DNA from: Cenococcum geophilum 1.58 | Taxonomy: Eukaryota; Ascomycota; Dothideomycetes; Gloniales; Gloniaceae | Assembly (NCBI GenBank): GCA_001692895.1 | Contig: KV748208.1 | Location: 496,001-560,000, forward strand | Reading direction: 5' to 3' | Length of the DNA: 64,000 bases | Part shown: positions 31,926-43,214 of the stretch, piece after piece | How positions within the stretch are numbered: position 1 is the stretch's first letter | How the letters are laid out: the number at the start of each line of letters is the position of its first letter | The notes under the pieces: generated by a model | The model's database searches: none | What the model saw: only the letters and a program-made list of their open reading frames with translations | Told to the model about the DNA's origin: nothing | Position numbers and translations under genes: made by a program

Positions 31926-32335
31926 ATTTAGGGGAAAGGTCGGCCCAATTAAAGGCTCCGCCTGATTTAATTAATTAATTGATTATATTAATTCGAATCG
32001 TTCTCTACGGCCGTTCGCTGGCTATATATTCGAACAGTAGTTGTCTAGGGTGCCTACCTAGAAGGCCTTAATTCGATTTAGCGACGGGCCAATATTAAAG
32101 CTCTAGTTCAATTCAATCGATCGGTTAATTAAATCGTTCGTAGCGTTCGCTAGATAGTTATTTAAACAGTAGTCGTCTGGTTCTAGCAACGGTTGTCTGC
32201 TAGCTATTATTCTAGTATCTCCCTAAATAGGAAGGATATAAGAAAGGGTAGAAAATAAGGTAGCTACCTAGGTATATATAAGGGGTATCTTAGCAGAGGC
32301 ATATATAGAGGCTATTAGGAATATAGCGGGGACCC

Positions 32336-33320
32336 GATATAGAGCTTCGTATAAAGCCTCCGTACGCAGAGCTTCGCGCAAAGCCTCGTGCAGAGCCTCT
32401 ATATATAGAGCTTTATATAGAGCCCTATATAGAGCTTTATATAGAGCCTTATATAGAGCCTTATATAAAGCTTCGTATAGAGCTTTATATAAAGCTTCGT
32501 ATAGAGCTTTATATAAAGCTTTATACAGAGCCTTATATAGAGCCTCTATACGCAGACCTTTATATAGAGCCTTATATAAAGCCTCGTATAAAGCTTTATA
32601 TAGAGCTTCGTGTAGGCTTTATATAAAGCTTTATACAAAGCTTCGTATAGAGCTTTATACAAAGCTTCGTATAGAGCCTTATGCAGAGCCTCTATACACA
32701 GACCTTTATATAGAGCCTCGTGTAGAGCCTCGTGCAAAGCTTTATATAGAGCTTTATATAGAGCTTCATATAGAGCTTTATATAGAGCTTTGTATAGAGC
32801 TTCGTATAAAGCTTTATACAGAGCTTCGTACAGAGCCTCGCATAGAGCCTCTATACGCAGAGCTTTATATAGAGCCTTATATAAAGCCTCGCGCAAAGCT
32901 TTATATAGAGCTTCGTGCAGGGCTTTATATAGAGCTTCGTGCAGAGCTTTATATAGAGCTTCGTATAGAGCTTTATATAGAGCCTTATACAGAGCCTCTA
33001 TACACAGACCTTTATATAGAGCCTCGTATAGAGCCTCATACAAAGCTTCGTATAGAGCTTTATATAGAGCTTCGTGTAGAGCTTCGTATAAAGCTTCGTA
33101 TAGAGCTTCGTATAGAGCTTCATATAGAGCTTTATATAGAGCTTCGTATAGAGCTTCGTATAGAGCTTTATATAGAGCTTTGTATAGAGCTTTATATAGA
33201 GCTTCGTATAAAGCTTTATATAGAGCTTTATATAGAGCTTCGTATAGAGCTTTATATAGAGCTTTATATAAAGCTTCGTACAGAGCTTCGTGCAGAGCCT
33301 TAGTAGAGCTTTATGCGGAG
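32336..33320. repeat. 12-bp minisatellite, copy 2 (AGAGCTTCGTAT / AGAGCTTTATAT)
   Basis: About 80 units of AGAGCTTTATAT and AGAGCTTCGTAT, the inverse of the copy-1 unit after CA-to-TA mutation. TATACGCAGAGC-type interruptions keep the higher-order spacing seen in copy 1. Confidence 0.95.
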
Positions 33321-33566
33321 CTTTATAGTATTTTTATTACAGCCAAAAATTAGGGTCTGCTTAAGTCGCAATTTTAGCAATTTTAGCAATTTGCAGCAAC
33401 TTACACAGGCTACTTACGTATTTGCAGCAATTTGCACAGGCTACTTGCGTATTTATAGTAAATTGCTACAAATTGCCGCAAATTGCCAAAATTGCGACTT
33501 ACGCAGGTTTTGCAGACCCCGATTTTCGCTTACGACAACGTGCCCAAAAAAAAATTTCCTGATATA

Positions 33567-33820
33567 GTATAAGGTTTATAATAGTACTCTTTAGTTATAT
33601 CGCGTTCTATTAATAAGTCGACCCTTTTATATTTTCGTATTAAAGGCCTATAGATAGCAATAGAGATAGCAATTTTAAATATAGGGGTTATATAAAGCTA
33701 GTAGGGGTTTTATATTTAGGTACTAAGGAATTTACTATCTCGGTTGCCGTCTAAGTCGCTTACTAAGATAAGTTCAGGGGGTAGCCGAGTTTAAGGGGTC
33801 CGAGCTTATATGCGAGATCG
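33567..33820. other. RIP-mutated unassigned stretch before the gene island
   Basis: AT-rich, no frame or repeat recognised. A G-rich run (GAGGGGGGGTGTGGCGG near 33821) marks the change to normal composition. Confidence 0.5.
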
Positions 33821-34072
33821 AGGGGGGGTGTGGCGGTGCTTGACAGGTGATCAGAACAAGGCACCAGCAGAATATATCAGCTTTCGAGACCCTGACCAAT
33901 TTCCTCCACACAAGTTTTGAGCTATTGCATCCCTGCCCTTCGGAATCTGTCTTTCGTCGCTCGTTTGCTGCTCAACGCCCTACCCGGCTTCTTTTTCCAC
34001 CCACGGCTCAATTTACCAGCCACCTTTTGAGGCTGACATCTTCGGGATACACATCACTCGGTCTCCGTAATC

Positions 34073-34948
34073 ATGATGTTTTTCGCAGCACTATCTTTAT
34101 TATCACGACTGCCCTCGGAGTGGAATCTTGCCCTCTGGTCTTTCGCTGTAGCTTTTGTTGCTTCGTTTCCATTCTTTGTGCGGTATTTTAAGATGCGGGC
34201 AGCCCACGAAACCGCCCCATTTTCATTCCTTGAACTACCGGCAGAACTCCGAGAGCTAGTCTACGATCACTTAATTCAAGACCCATCATATCCTCCATCT
34301 GGATCACCACCTAGAGTGCTTTCGTCGTTTGGGTGGCTTCTACCCAATCGCCAAGCGCCCTCCAACAGCAACTGGATTATGCTTGTAAACCGACAAGTTT
34401 ACAGTGAATACATGGACATACTTTGCAAGAAATCAACCTTTACTCTTACTGTGGACCAGATAAACCAAAAAGAAAAAGATCTTTGGCCAATCAGACAGGA
34501 GACTCTTCGGAGCATTCGACAATGTGACCTCCGGATCATCACCACTTCGAGCATGCTAGGAGCCGTTAACCCGCACTTGATGCCCCGTAATTGGCCTATT
34601 CGAGACAAAATCTGCGAGAGTTTGCAGGGCATGGAGAAAATAGAGGGTCTCAACTTGCATGTTCGCGCCATAGGCGATCCCCTTTGGAATCCGCTGTGGA
34701 TATGGTATCACGCTTCACAAGCCTTCAAGGACGCGGGTAAGCTTCAGTTTCGGAGCATTACTTTCAGCTTAGATTCCTGGTCTCCAGGGGAGAACCATCT
34801 TGCGAGAAACAAGGATGGATGCTGGGAGTGGAGGTGCTCTGCGGATCATTTCGTTGCCATCGACCCTGGTCAGTGGCAGGCGACAAATATTCGAGAGTTT
34901 TGTAGCATGCTTTACGGTGAATGTCAAGCATGTAAAGGACCGGAGTAA
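34073..34948 (+). CDS. F-box/2EXR-like hypothetical protein, 291 aa
   Basis: The only intact ordinary gene in the window. Residues 8-37 are hydrophobic and could be a membrane segment or signal anchor if the first ATG is used. A second in-frame ATG at 34193 (residue 41) starts just before FSFLELPAELRELVYDHLI, the typical N-terminus of short fungal 2EXR/F-box-like proteins, so translation from 34193 is plausible. After it come LLPNRQAPSNSNWIMLVNRQ (the usual 'Leu..vNRQvy.E' element), alternating strand/helix pieces, and a short Cys-containing C-terminus (CSMLYGECQACKG). These families are numerous and lineage-specific in Dothideomycetes and relatives; a substrate-receptor role is possible but unproven. 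Codon use and CpA content are normal, with no RIP. Confidence 0.85.
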   Translation: MMFFAALSLLSRLPSEWNLALWSFAVAFVASFPFFVRYFKMRAAHETAPFSFLELPAELRELVYDHLIQDPSYPPSGSPPRVLSSFGWLLPNRQAPSNSNWIMLVNRQVYSEYMDILCKKSTFTLTVDQINQKEKDLWPIRQETLRSIRQCDLRIITTSSMLGAVNPHLMPRNWPIRDKICESLQGMEKIEGLNLHVRAIGDPLWNPLWIWYHASQAFKDAGKLQFRSITFSLDSWSPGENHLARNKDGCWEWRCSADHFVAIDPGQWQATNIREFCSMLYGECQACKGPE

Positions 34949-35312
34949 ATATGCGATTGATTTGCGGAGGAGCGTGTGAAATTTTTGTTAGAATCTACAT
35001 CAAGAAAGCGGCTATGATCCGGATGGTCTGGATTGTTTCTTTCTTCGCGTGGGAGGAAATAATTATAGCATTATGAACGGTTTTGGGATGGTTCTAGTTG
35101 AGAGTATGATACGAAGCATGTATTTATAATTAGATTGAAAACCTTAGCTTCGACACTAGAAAGAGGGCAGATTCAGGGTCTGTGATGGAGTGATAGTAGT
35201 GTTGTGATAGCTGGTTAGATCTATCCCTGAGCGTCTCCGGGCAGAACCATTTACCGAAGTTTTACAACCGCGCTAAACCGCATCAAGAAATCCTTCGTTA
35301 GAAGGTCTGGTA
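34949..35312. other. 3' flank of the gene, not RIP-mutated
   Basis: Normal composition up to about 35310. Probably contains the 3' UTR; no second gene seen. Confidence 0.5.
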
Positions 35313-35690
35313 CGGATATCGCTAACAAAAGTTCTTGCACCTGCCTAATTAGGAAATTAAGCAACTGTGCACGCGCAATCACGGGTGCGCAGCTATCAGC
35401 CTACCCTACGTAAATTTAGACACGATCCCGCTACAAATGCGTAATTTTTAGCGCTACTGCGTAAGCTGCAATACCGGCTACGTAAATTATAGCACTAATA
35501 ATTTATATTAAATTTTAAGTTATAATAACTACTTTAATACTATTAATTATATAATAATTTTAATTTAGAATTTATATAAAAATATAAAAATGTAAAAATG
35601 TAAAAATATAAAAAATATTAACATACTAAGAGAGTTAGTAAATTAATTTCCTAATTAGGAAGGTGCAGGAACTTTTGTTAGCAATATCTA
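35313..35690. mobile_element. MITE 2, 378 bp, TA-flanked
   Basis: Inverted ends of about 45 bp: CGGATATCGCTAACAAAAGT at the left and the inverse of TAGATATTGCTAACAAAAGT at the right (C/T and G/A differences only), continuing through TTCTTGCACCTGCC and TAATTAGGAAATTA. TA lies on both sides (35311-35312, 35691-35692). The centre is AT-rich with AAATATAAAAATGTAAAA runs. No coding capacity. It marks the right edge of the gene island. Confidence 0.9.
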
Positions 35691-35892
35691 TATATAGTTC
35701 GGACCTTTTATATTGCCGCGTATGTATTTTAGGTCGATATACGTTCTTTATACCAAATTATCAAGATACCTATAACCTTTATAGTTATTTCTAGTAAATA
35801 AAAGTACTAAAAAAAACTTAGTAAAGAACACCCTTTTTACCAGATTTTAGGTGGGTATTTTGCTATTATACTTGAAGCGTTTATAAGAAAAG

Positions 35893-36080
35893 CTTTGCAG
35901 CTATACAAGGCTCTACACAAAGCCCTACGTAGGAAGGCCTCTATAATTACAATTACAAAACTCTACAAAGCCTTCCTACGTAGAGCTTTCCTGCGCAAAG
36001 CTTTCCTACGCAGAGCTTCCTGCAAAGCTTCGTGCAGAGCTTTATGTAGAGATTTGTGCAGAGCTTTGTGCGGAGATTTA
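35893..36080. repeat. Small 12-bp-type minisatellite related to the TIR elements
   Basis: Units such as GGCTCTACACAA, AGCCTTCCTACGTAG, AGAGCTTTCCTACGC and AAAGCTTCGTGC, partly as a palindrome around 35940-35960. It shares the AAGCTCTACACA/AGAGCTTTGTG motif of the arrays at 14756-15700 and 32336-33320, but no TIRs of that element were found nearby. Confidence 0.75.
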
Positions 36081-36559
36081 AATGGCAGTAAGGTTTAGGT
36101 TTAAATAGAGCAATAACCACTAGACTGATTAAAATAATTTTTGCAGTATTAGATTCGCCATAATAAGATCTTAAACTTAATGTCGGTCAATTATTAATAA
36201 AGACGTTGGGTGGTAGTTAATTAAAAGATAAAAATTTTAGTATAAAGTTGACCAAGAAGCGGGCCACCCTACGTAGCGAGTATAATAAAATCAATAACGA
36301 GCTTATATATATTCCAAGTAGGCTAAATTAAAGCTTTTTATTACTATTTCGATCGTAATATCGCTTAATTTAATTTATCTACGTTTTGGTGGTAATATAG
36401 ACCCACGCGCCAACCAACTATATAGGCGGCTACCACATTCCTACGACGTCCCTTTCTCGATTAACGACCCGCTAATCCACTCATTTATAGGCTGCGGATT
36501 GCACCTAAATATATAAGAGAGGTGGGCCTAATTCTAATTATATTCACTAGGGCTTAGAA
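36081..36559. other. Unassigned RIP-mutated stretch
   Basis: AT-rich with TTAATTAA-type runs; no frame or repeat structure I can name. Confidence 0.4.
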
Positions 36560-37290
36560 TAGCTCTGCTTAATATAGCAATATTAAGCTCTAGTAGAGTT
36601 ATTCCTTTCTTATACTCCCTTTAAGTTAACTTTTATATAGAGGCCTCCTGCTTTCATAGATCTTTAGATTTTAATTAATTAATATCTTCCTAACTAAGGA
36701 CTCTACCCTTATTAAGAAGTTATCTACCTAACTTCTTATTAATATAAAAGCTTTAATATTTCTTATTTTCTTCCCTTTAAATATAGGAGTTAGTTATAAA
36801 GCCTATTAAAGCTTTAAATAGCTTTCTAAGACGTTATTAGGTTAGAGTCTTAAGTAGGTTATTAAGTCGCGCGATTGTTAATTTATTAATTTAATTTAAT
36901 TTCCCTTATAGTTCTTAGCGTCTTTAGAGTATATAAGGTAGTAGATATATTTAATTCCTCTATATCCTAGCCTTTAGAAGGCTCTATATAGGTAAAAGTC
37001 TTTAAAATAGTAGTAAGATTATAAAGTAGAAGGCCTATCGCTTTTTAGGCCCTATAGATTATATTATAGGTAAATACCTATATATACGCCTTTAGGTAGA
37101 GTTTTAAAAAATATTCCTTATTAATACCTAAGTGGCTATATTAACAGAAGTTCTTTGCTTATTTCCTATAGTAGTAAAAAAAGGTAGCCTAAAATACCCT
37201 ATATTTAGTAGTTAAAGCGTATAAGTTAAATAAGGTAATAGGGCTACTAGGACGATATTATATGCAAGTATATCTTATACGCGGTTATAA
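36560..37290 (-). pseudogene. Fot1/pogo-like DDE transposase, C-terminal fragment
   Basis: On the minus strand near 37220-37250 a segment reads as the hallmark of DDE_1 transposases (LPYLTYTLQPLNIGYF when TAA/TAG are read as Gln). After a frame change come INKEYFLKLYLKAY and a GLLLYN segment (near 36980-37130), matching the conserved 'F.pAf..A.......gFr.aGL.P.np' region, then a basic coiled tail to about 36560. The N-terminal DNA-binding part and catalytic Asp residues are not seen: the fragment is truncated at about 37290. Such enzymes insert at TA, like the MITEs and the 2.3-kb TIR element here. Confidence 0.6.
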
Positions 37291-37469
37291 AAGGTACTCC
37301 TTTTACCGAGCTAACTAGAGGCTCTAGATTTAATTAAGTCTTAGTAAAATTAAGCTATAGATTTAATTAATTAATTATAACCTAATATTATGGTAATAAA
37401 GCTTAAATTTAATATATAATTTAACTCTATCGTAGCTTAATTTAATCTAGGTGCTTCTATTAGCAAGGG
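37291..37469. other. Unassigned stretch between two transposase fragments
   Basis: AT-rich, with TTTAATTAATTAATTA-type runs. Could include an element end; none identified. Confidence 0.35.
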
Positions 37470-38010
37470 CCATACGCATAGAGGTGTATATTGCATAAAG
37501 GACAGCCCAATTTGGTCTTTAGAGGACAACGTCGTCTTACCCACTCCTTACTATCGTGAGATTTCTACGTAGTGTTTACTAAAAGCCCTATAAGAGGTTT
37601 CCTAACCCCTAGCTTAATTATAGTCTTTCTACCTATAGTAACGCAAGCTATATAGCTTCGCTGCTTATTATATAGCCAAATAGGCCTATACCTATACTCC
37701 TCTATAGGTGCCTTATAAATACCCGCATTTTTTATTATATTTACTAGGCCAAGTAGTTTTATAAGGCGTTCGCTATAGTTAAATAATGTATTAATAAGCT
37801 CTTTATAGAAGGCTTTATAGGCGCTATAGATGGGCTAATAGTTAGTAACTAATTTAGTGGAGAGTTTATAGCAATTAATAATGGTTATATTAAGTAAAAA
37901 GTAGTAGAGAGACTTCTAGGACTTTAAGTACGTCCTCTACGTATTATAATATAACCTTAGTTAATTAGCTTAATCAACGCCGCCTATAAAGTGGTTATAT
38001 ATATTAGTAA
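37470..38010 (-). pseudogene. piggyBac-like transposase, C-terminal fragment
   Basis: The minus-strand frame from about 37990 reads IYNHFIGGVDQAN, then QLRLYYNTQR and LKSQKSLYYFLLNITIINCY (stops as Gln), which is the conserved 'YN..MGGVD.aDqlr.yY...R...K....f..llD....NA' block of DDE_Tnp_1_7. It ends near 37475 with a cysteine-rich tail (RRRCPLKTK, CPLCNIHLY), the RING-like C-terminal zinc domain of piggyBac proteins. The N-terminal half is missing; sequence beyond 38020 looks unrelated. Piggybac relics are uncommon in fungal windows. Confidence 0.75.
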
Positions 38011-38019
38011 ACAATTAGA

Positions 38020-38589
38020 CGGTAAGCCTGCATCGGGAAATAGAGGCTCCCCGTTTAGGTAATCCACGCCTCGCTTATAACTTTTGCGCTACACCCTAAC
38101 TAGTAATTTTCCTTAACGACCACTATAAAAGGCCCTCCTTTTGCCGTCTTTTATCCTCCATCCTTCTTAACTTTTTCTCTCTACTCTATCCCTTTTTCCC
38201 TTTACGCTCTTCTTCCGCCCGTCTTAGCTGCCCCTTCTATTACACCCCAATTATCTACTATAAGGCTTTTTTCTTCTTCTTTAAACTCTGCTGTAGTATA
38301 TATACTATCCCTAACTCTACTTCCATTAATCTATTTCTCCCTATTATCTTATTTTTATATATACTATACCGTCTACTTCTAGGCACCCTAAGCCACTACT
38401 AGAGAAGCCACTTTTAGACTTATCTCCGCGAGCAGTTTATAAACACCTCTCCTTCTCTTTTATACACTCTCCCTATCCTTCTCTTATTAACTTTTACTCT
38501 TTCCTTTTAGGTAAGTTATAGCTGCGGTTAAAGTAGTAATACATTTTACTAGTTATATAGTTAATACTAACCTATATATTTAGGAACTT
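38020..38589. other. CT-rich stretch upstream of a plus-strand relic gene
   Basis: Long pyrimidine runs (TTCTCTCTACTCTATCCC, CTTCTTCTTTAAACTC) resemble a fungal promoter, followed near 38515 by TTTTAGGTAAGT. Promoter role is inference from composition and position. Confidence 0.4.
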
Positions 38590-41500
38590 ATTCTCTACCT
38601 TAGGGTTACTAATAGTATTTGCTGCGCACTGCCTAATATATATTTTAGCTAAAGAATATATAGTACTTATACTATTATCTTAGCTCTAATTACCTTATAT
38701 CGCACTCTCTAATTTTAGCCCTTTAGTAAAATACGCTAGCTAATCCGCGCTCCGTTATTTATATCCTACTAGGGCTAAGTCCCTTAGTAATAATATAGTA
38801 AGTTACTAGTATAAGGAATTAATTTCGTTCTTATAACCTTTATATTACTATTATAGCCCCTATAGAATGCTCTACCTTATATAAAGTGTCTAGTATAGTT
38901 ATAATATTATAATGTAACTAGTAGGGAGCTAGTACCTAAAAGTTGGCTAATAATAGCTTAGTAATAGCGTTAGGCGCACTATAAGATATAAATAAAGCCC
39001 TTTAAGCCAACCGTCTAACTAGCGTGGGGCAATACTGGTAAAAATTAGTTATTAATGCGTTATTTAATATAGCTTCGTCCTATATAAGGGGTTGGCCGAT
39101 AATTAAAGGATTAGCTAATAATTAGTGGTTTTATTTAAAGTAATATAGATCCTTAATTAGCTAAAAGATATAGATAGTAGGTTATAACGTAGATAGATAT
39201 ACTAAGATATGGAGAATGGTTTAAAGGGTTTCTTATAATATTTACTAGCTAATTACCTAGGGAGCTGTATATACTCTTATTATAATAGAGCCTTTATAGC
39301 GCCTATAAGTATAATATATAATTGTTTTAGAGACGCTAAGGGTAATAGGACTTTAAGCCGGTCCTTACTCCCCCTAATAGCGGCTCCCTTACATTACCCC
39401 CTATAACTAAGCTTATACGCTAGGATACGACATTTATATAGGTTCCTTAGGATCCTACCTTAGGTAGCATTGTTGGCAGCGGTATATAAAGTGACATTTC
39501 TTAGCTTGGAGAGGTAGCTATATATTTTAACCTCTAAACTAGCTCTTATCCTTATAACTAAAGAAATTAGCAGATCTTAATACTAAAATAGCCTCCTCTT
39601 TTAGCACTCTTTTACTTACCCTTTTACTTTCTCCTATAAAATATATTCCTTACATTCCTCTAATACTTAAGCCTAAGATAAAATCTAAGGCTAAGCCTAA
39701 GGTAAAGCTTAAAATAATAAAACCTAACCCTAGTAAAGCTAGCCCCCTGGAATATAATAGAGAGTAGGCTAATATTAATAACTTTTTAACTAATTTACTA
39801 GACTTTAAAGCGTCGCGTTCTTTAGATCTAGGACTACTAGCTTTAGTAAGAGCTATTAATTCTTTAGGTTTGCTATATTAAGGTATTATCTGCGTCTTAA
39901 ACGGTATAAGATAATAAATATTAGCTAATATATGCGTGTAGACGGCGAAGGTAGTCTTAGCCCCGTTTCTCTGTAGATATTATAAAGTTACTAGCCTAGC
40001 TAGAAAGGGGCTAACTAGGCTATAGGCGTTAAGGAGATAAAATTAGCTATAGATAGGTTGTTTAATAGAGGTAGTCTAGGTAGGCATGCTAATAGCGTTA
40101 CGGCTCTTATTTACTAATTAATAATAGAATTTTCTTTAGTTCTAAAGGACGATATAGCTAAAGTAAGCTATAGTATAGGGGATATCTAATCTAGTAGCGG
40201 GTGGCTAGAATATTAGGATAATGGTCTAGATATAGCTAGTATACGCGCCCTCTCTATAGAGAATACTAGAGGCGTATATAATAGTAAGTAATCTTCCTAT
40301 AGACTTATAGAGTCCCTATTTTAACGTATTTAAAGATAGTCTATTAGAGCGGGATAAACCTCTTTATAAGGATCTAGGTATAATAAGTTAGCTGTCTATA
40401 ATATATAAGTAAAAGTGTACTTTATTCGCTAATACGGCTATCTCCTCTATAAAAGTACTAGACTTAACCTTAGAACCAGCTCTAGAAGACTCTTATTTAG
40501 TAAAGTAATAGAGGTTAGCCTAGTTATAGGGAGAGAGCTTTATATCTAGTCCTATATATATACTAAAGTTAACGCCGCCGCCAGGCCGTAGTAGCCTAAT
40601 TTTACCTCTTAGAACTAGTAATAATTTAAATACTAGTAACCTAAATAGTGGTAATAAAGATAATAATATAAATATCCCGGACTTACCTTAAAGCAATATC
40701 CTTAATTTAGTAAATAGTGGGGATAGTAAATATTAAGGGTATGGGCTAGATATGGGGCCGCTAAAGCCCTTAAGATAATTAGTCTCTCTATATAGATAAA
40801 CGAAGGGCGATTAATATATTAGTGAGGATATATATATAGGTAAAGATAGAAGTAATAGCAGCGATAGTAAGGTTATGGAGAGTGGTAAGGACGACCCTAA
40901 TAGCGACTAGAAGGTGTCCCGTAGGGCTAATATAGTAACTTTATAGCGATATAAATATAGTAATTATTTATTCTAGAATAAGTGGCGCGGTTTAATAGGA
41001 ATAAGTTTTAAATGGCTTAACGGGAGTATAAGGCCTATAAGAATATTATAATATCTAAAGTTATTATTAGTACGCCGCCACTCTGGATTTAAAGTAGATA
41101 TTATAATTTAGTCTACCTTCTTTTAAATATCCTCTCTAGAAGCAAAGGTAGTATATAACTGTACTATTAACTATAAATAGAGCGACTATGCGGACTATTA
41201 GCTAACTAATATTACCCTTTACTAGGTGCTAGAATGTATAATATTAGTAATGGTAATTGTCTATTAGAATAAGATAATGTTAAAGTTATCTTTAAAACTA
41301 TTAATAATTATACGCGACTTACTTAGTAATGTAGGGCAACTTATCTATATAACGCAGTTAACGTTAGATTTATAGCTATTAGTGGGCTGTTAATATAATA
41401 ATGCGCTAAATATATACGCTAGTCTAAGCTTAATATAGTAAGGTAGTAACTATACCGCTAGTAAAACTGGTACGCGTAGTCCGCACGGCAAAGGTGCTAA

Positions 41501-42480
41501 TAATAATGCTATTGGTTTAGATAATAATAAGGATAATAATAATAGAGATAATGATTTTAGGAATGGTAGCTAAAGCTTAAGCAGCGAAAGCTTAGGTAGT
41601 AGTGATTTTAATACTAATACCGCCGCTACTAATAATAGGCGGCTCTATAGAGAATATAGGCGCGTATAAGTCTAAATATATTAGCCGTAGCTAGATTTAG
41701 ATAATTAGCGCTTACTTACGTATAAAAATAAGATGGGTATAAAGTAGAACAATATATTTAGTTACTTTTTAAATTAAACGCTGGGTGTAGTATAGGCGCA
41801 CTAGTATATATTATAAGGGAAGTAATTTATTAAGGCCGCTGTAATATCCTTAGGATCTCCTAAACCGTTCTTATAGAGTAAGGTTTATTATAACTATAGT
41901 ACTTTATCTTATTTACTGCTGGATTCCCTTACTATTTTATTTATAGAATTATATATACTATACTAATATTAAGAAATAATTTTAATCTCCCTAAAGAAGT
42001 TAGTCTCTAGAATTTCTCCTTCTTTTTATTATCTAATTTCGTCTAGAGTAGCGAAGTATTATAATATTATAGAAAATTTAAAGGCCTAGCCTATAATCTT
42101 CTTAATATACTTATTCTATTTTTTTTATATATATCTAGTTAAAACGGAATATAGGGAGTTAAAATAATTAAAAGTATTTAGATTAGAAATAACAGCCTTA
42201 ATACTAATTAGATACTAGCTCTACTTAATAAAAGTTTTCCTCCCGCTCTAAAAATACTAATGAAAGCCTAGGCTTAGAAAACTATTAACCTAGATTACTA
42301 ACGCTAGCCTTTCTATATACCAATATTGTAGTACTTTAAAGAGGGGACACATGTTACCTTTATTTATTTAGTACTCCTTTAGAAATAGTTCTACTAGTGC
42401 TTTTAGCGGCGGAGGGTATTTATACCCTCCCTCTTCGTTATTTTATTTGCGCTAGTATACTAATTTCCTTTTAATTTAAG
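38590..42480 (+). pseudogene. Large unidentified relic gene with a SANT/Myb-like domain
   Basis: Two long plus-strand stretches (about 38590-39500 and 39660-42480) read through if TAA/TAG are taken as Gln; the frame changes near 39590, as at an intron or indel. The second part starts with a Lys/Pro-rich low-complexity tract (39665-39740, KPKIKSKAKPKVKLK), has Ser/Asn-rich linkers (40620-40900, 41500-41640) and carries a Myb/SANT-like segment near 41690-41820 (LLTYKNKMGI, then a TLGVVQAHQYILQGK end matching 'RT.gav..ry..Lq'). I do not recognise the family. Dense RIP implies it existed in more than one copy. Confidence 0.45.
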
Positions 42481-43214
42481 CTGTATTATAATTATTATTT
42501 TCTTTTTTATACCTTTTATGGGCCTTAATATACCCTATAATCTTATATAGGTTAATATAGCCACTATATTTAAACTATTTCTATAATATTAAACCCCATA
42601 TCTAAGGCTAATCTTAATTCTACTAGTAATAATCTATATTAAGTCTAAAGCGTATAGGGGCGAGCGAAGGTAAGTTAAGTATTTTTTTAAGATAGGATAC
42701 GTAGAAATACTCCCGTGGCTGTATATTAAGCACAATTTAATATTTATCCCCAATTCTAACCTATTTACTTCCTACTTTCTCTATAAAGAAACAGTAATCT
42801 ACTTAATATTATGCTTGTGCTATATATTTAAGTAGAGTTGGCTATAATAGGACCGTTAATGCGGGTTTACTTTTAAGTTAATATTATAAGCATAACTTAT
42901 TCTCCGTAATCTTTTCTTTAGGCGTTATCCGCAAACGCCGCTCTTTTTTAGTAGTAAACCCCGCTATGTCTTTTAGAATTTCCTCCCTTTCTCTAATATC
43001 GCTTATAGGGCTTATAGGAGACTTAGATCTTCGGCGGCTTCTATAGGGTTTTTATAAAATATTTATAGTCTATAAGTTCTATAATACTGCGGCGTTGTAT
43101 ACTTTAAAGGGTAGTATAAGAAGGTAGTATAGGAACTATAGGTTGAAAAATTTAGCTTATCATGGCCTTTGCGCTTATATTATAGTTAGTAGTCGTCTTA
43201 GCGTAATTATATTA

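Larger units (their letters stand above)
31191..33564 (-). mobile_element. TIR element with 12-bp minisatellite, copy 2 (2374 bp, inverted)
   Basis: Ends are CATCAGGAAATTTTTTTTCG at the left and the inverse of TATCAGGAAATTTTTTTTTG at the right, each flanked by TA (31189-31190, 33565-33566). The internal order is that of copy 1 reversed: AATATAAAATGTAT-rich stretch, CTAC/CTAT microsatellite, unique block with TTAATCGAT-rich segments, 12-bp minisatellite, GCAATTTGC subterminal repeats. This copy shows heavier CA-to-TA change in the minisatellite. It sits 6 bp from the Gypsy LTR end. Confidence 0.88.

Noticed and set aside
32546..33567. Open frames in the second 12-bp array
   Set aside because: Same cause as in copy 1: minisatellite period, opened in several frames at once.
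33847..34191. 114-codon plus-strand frame upstream of the intact gene
   Set aside because: It overlaps the start of the 34073 gene in another frame, shows no domain, and probably covers the 5' UTR.
34399..34671. Minus-strand 90-codon frame inside the intact gene
   Set aside because: Antisense shadow of 34073-34948.
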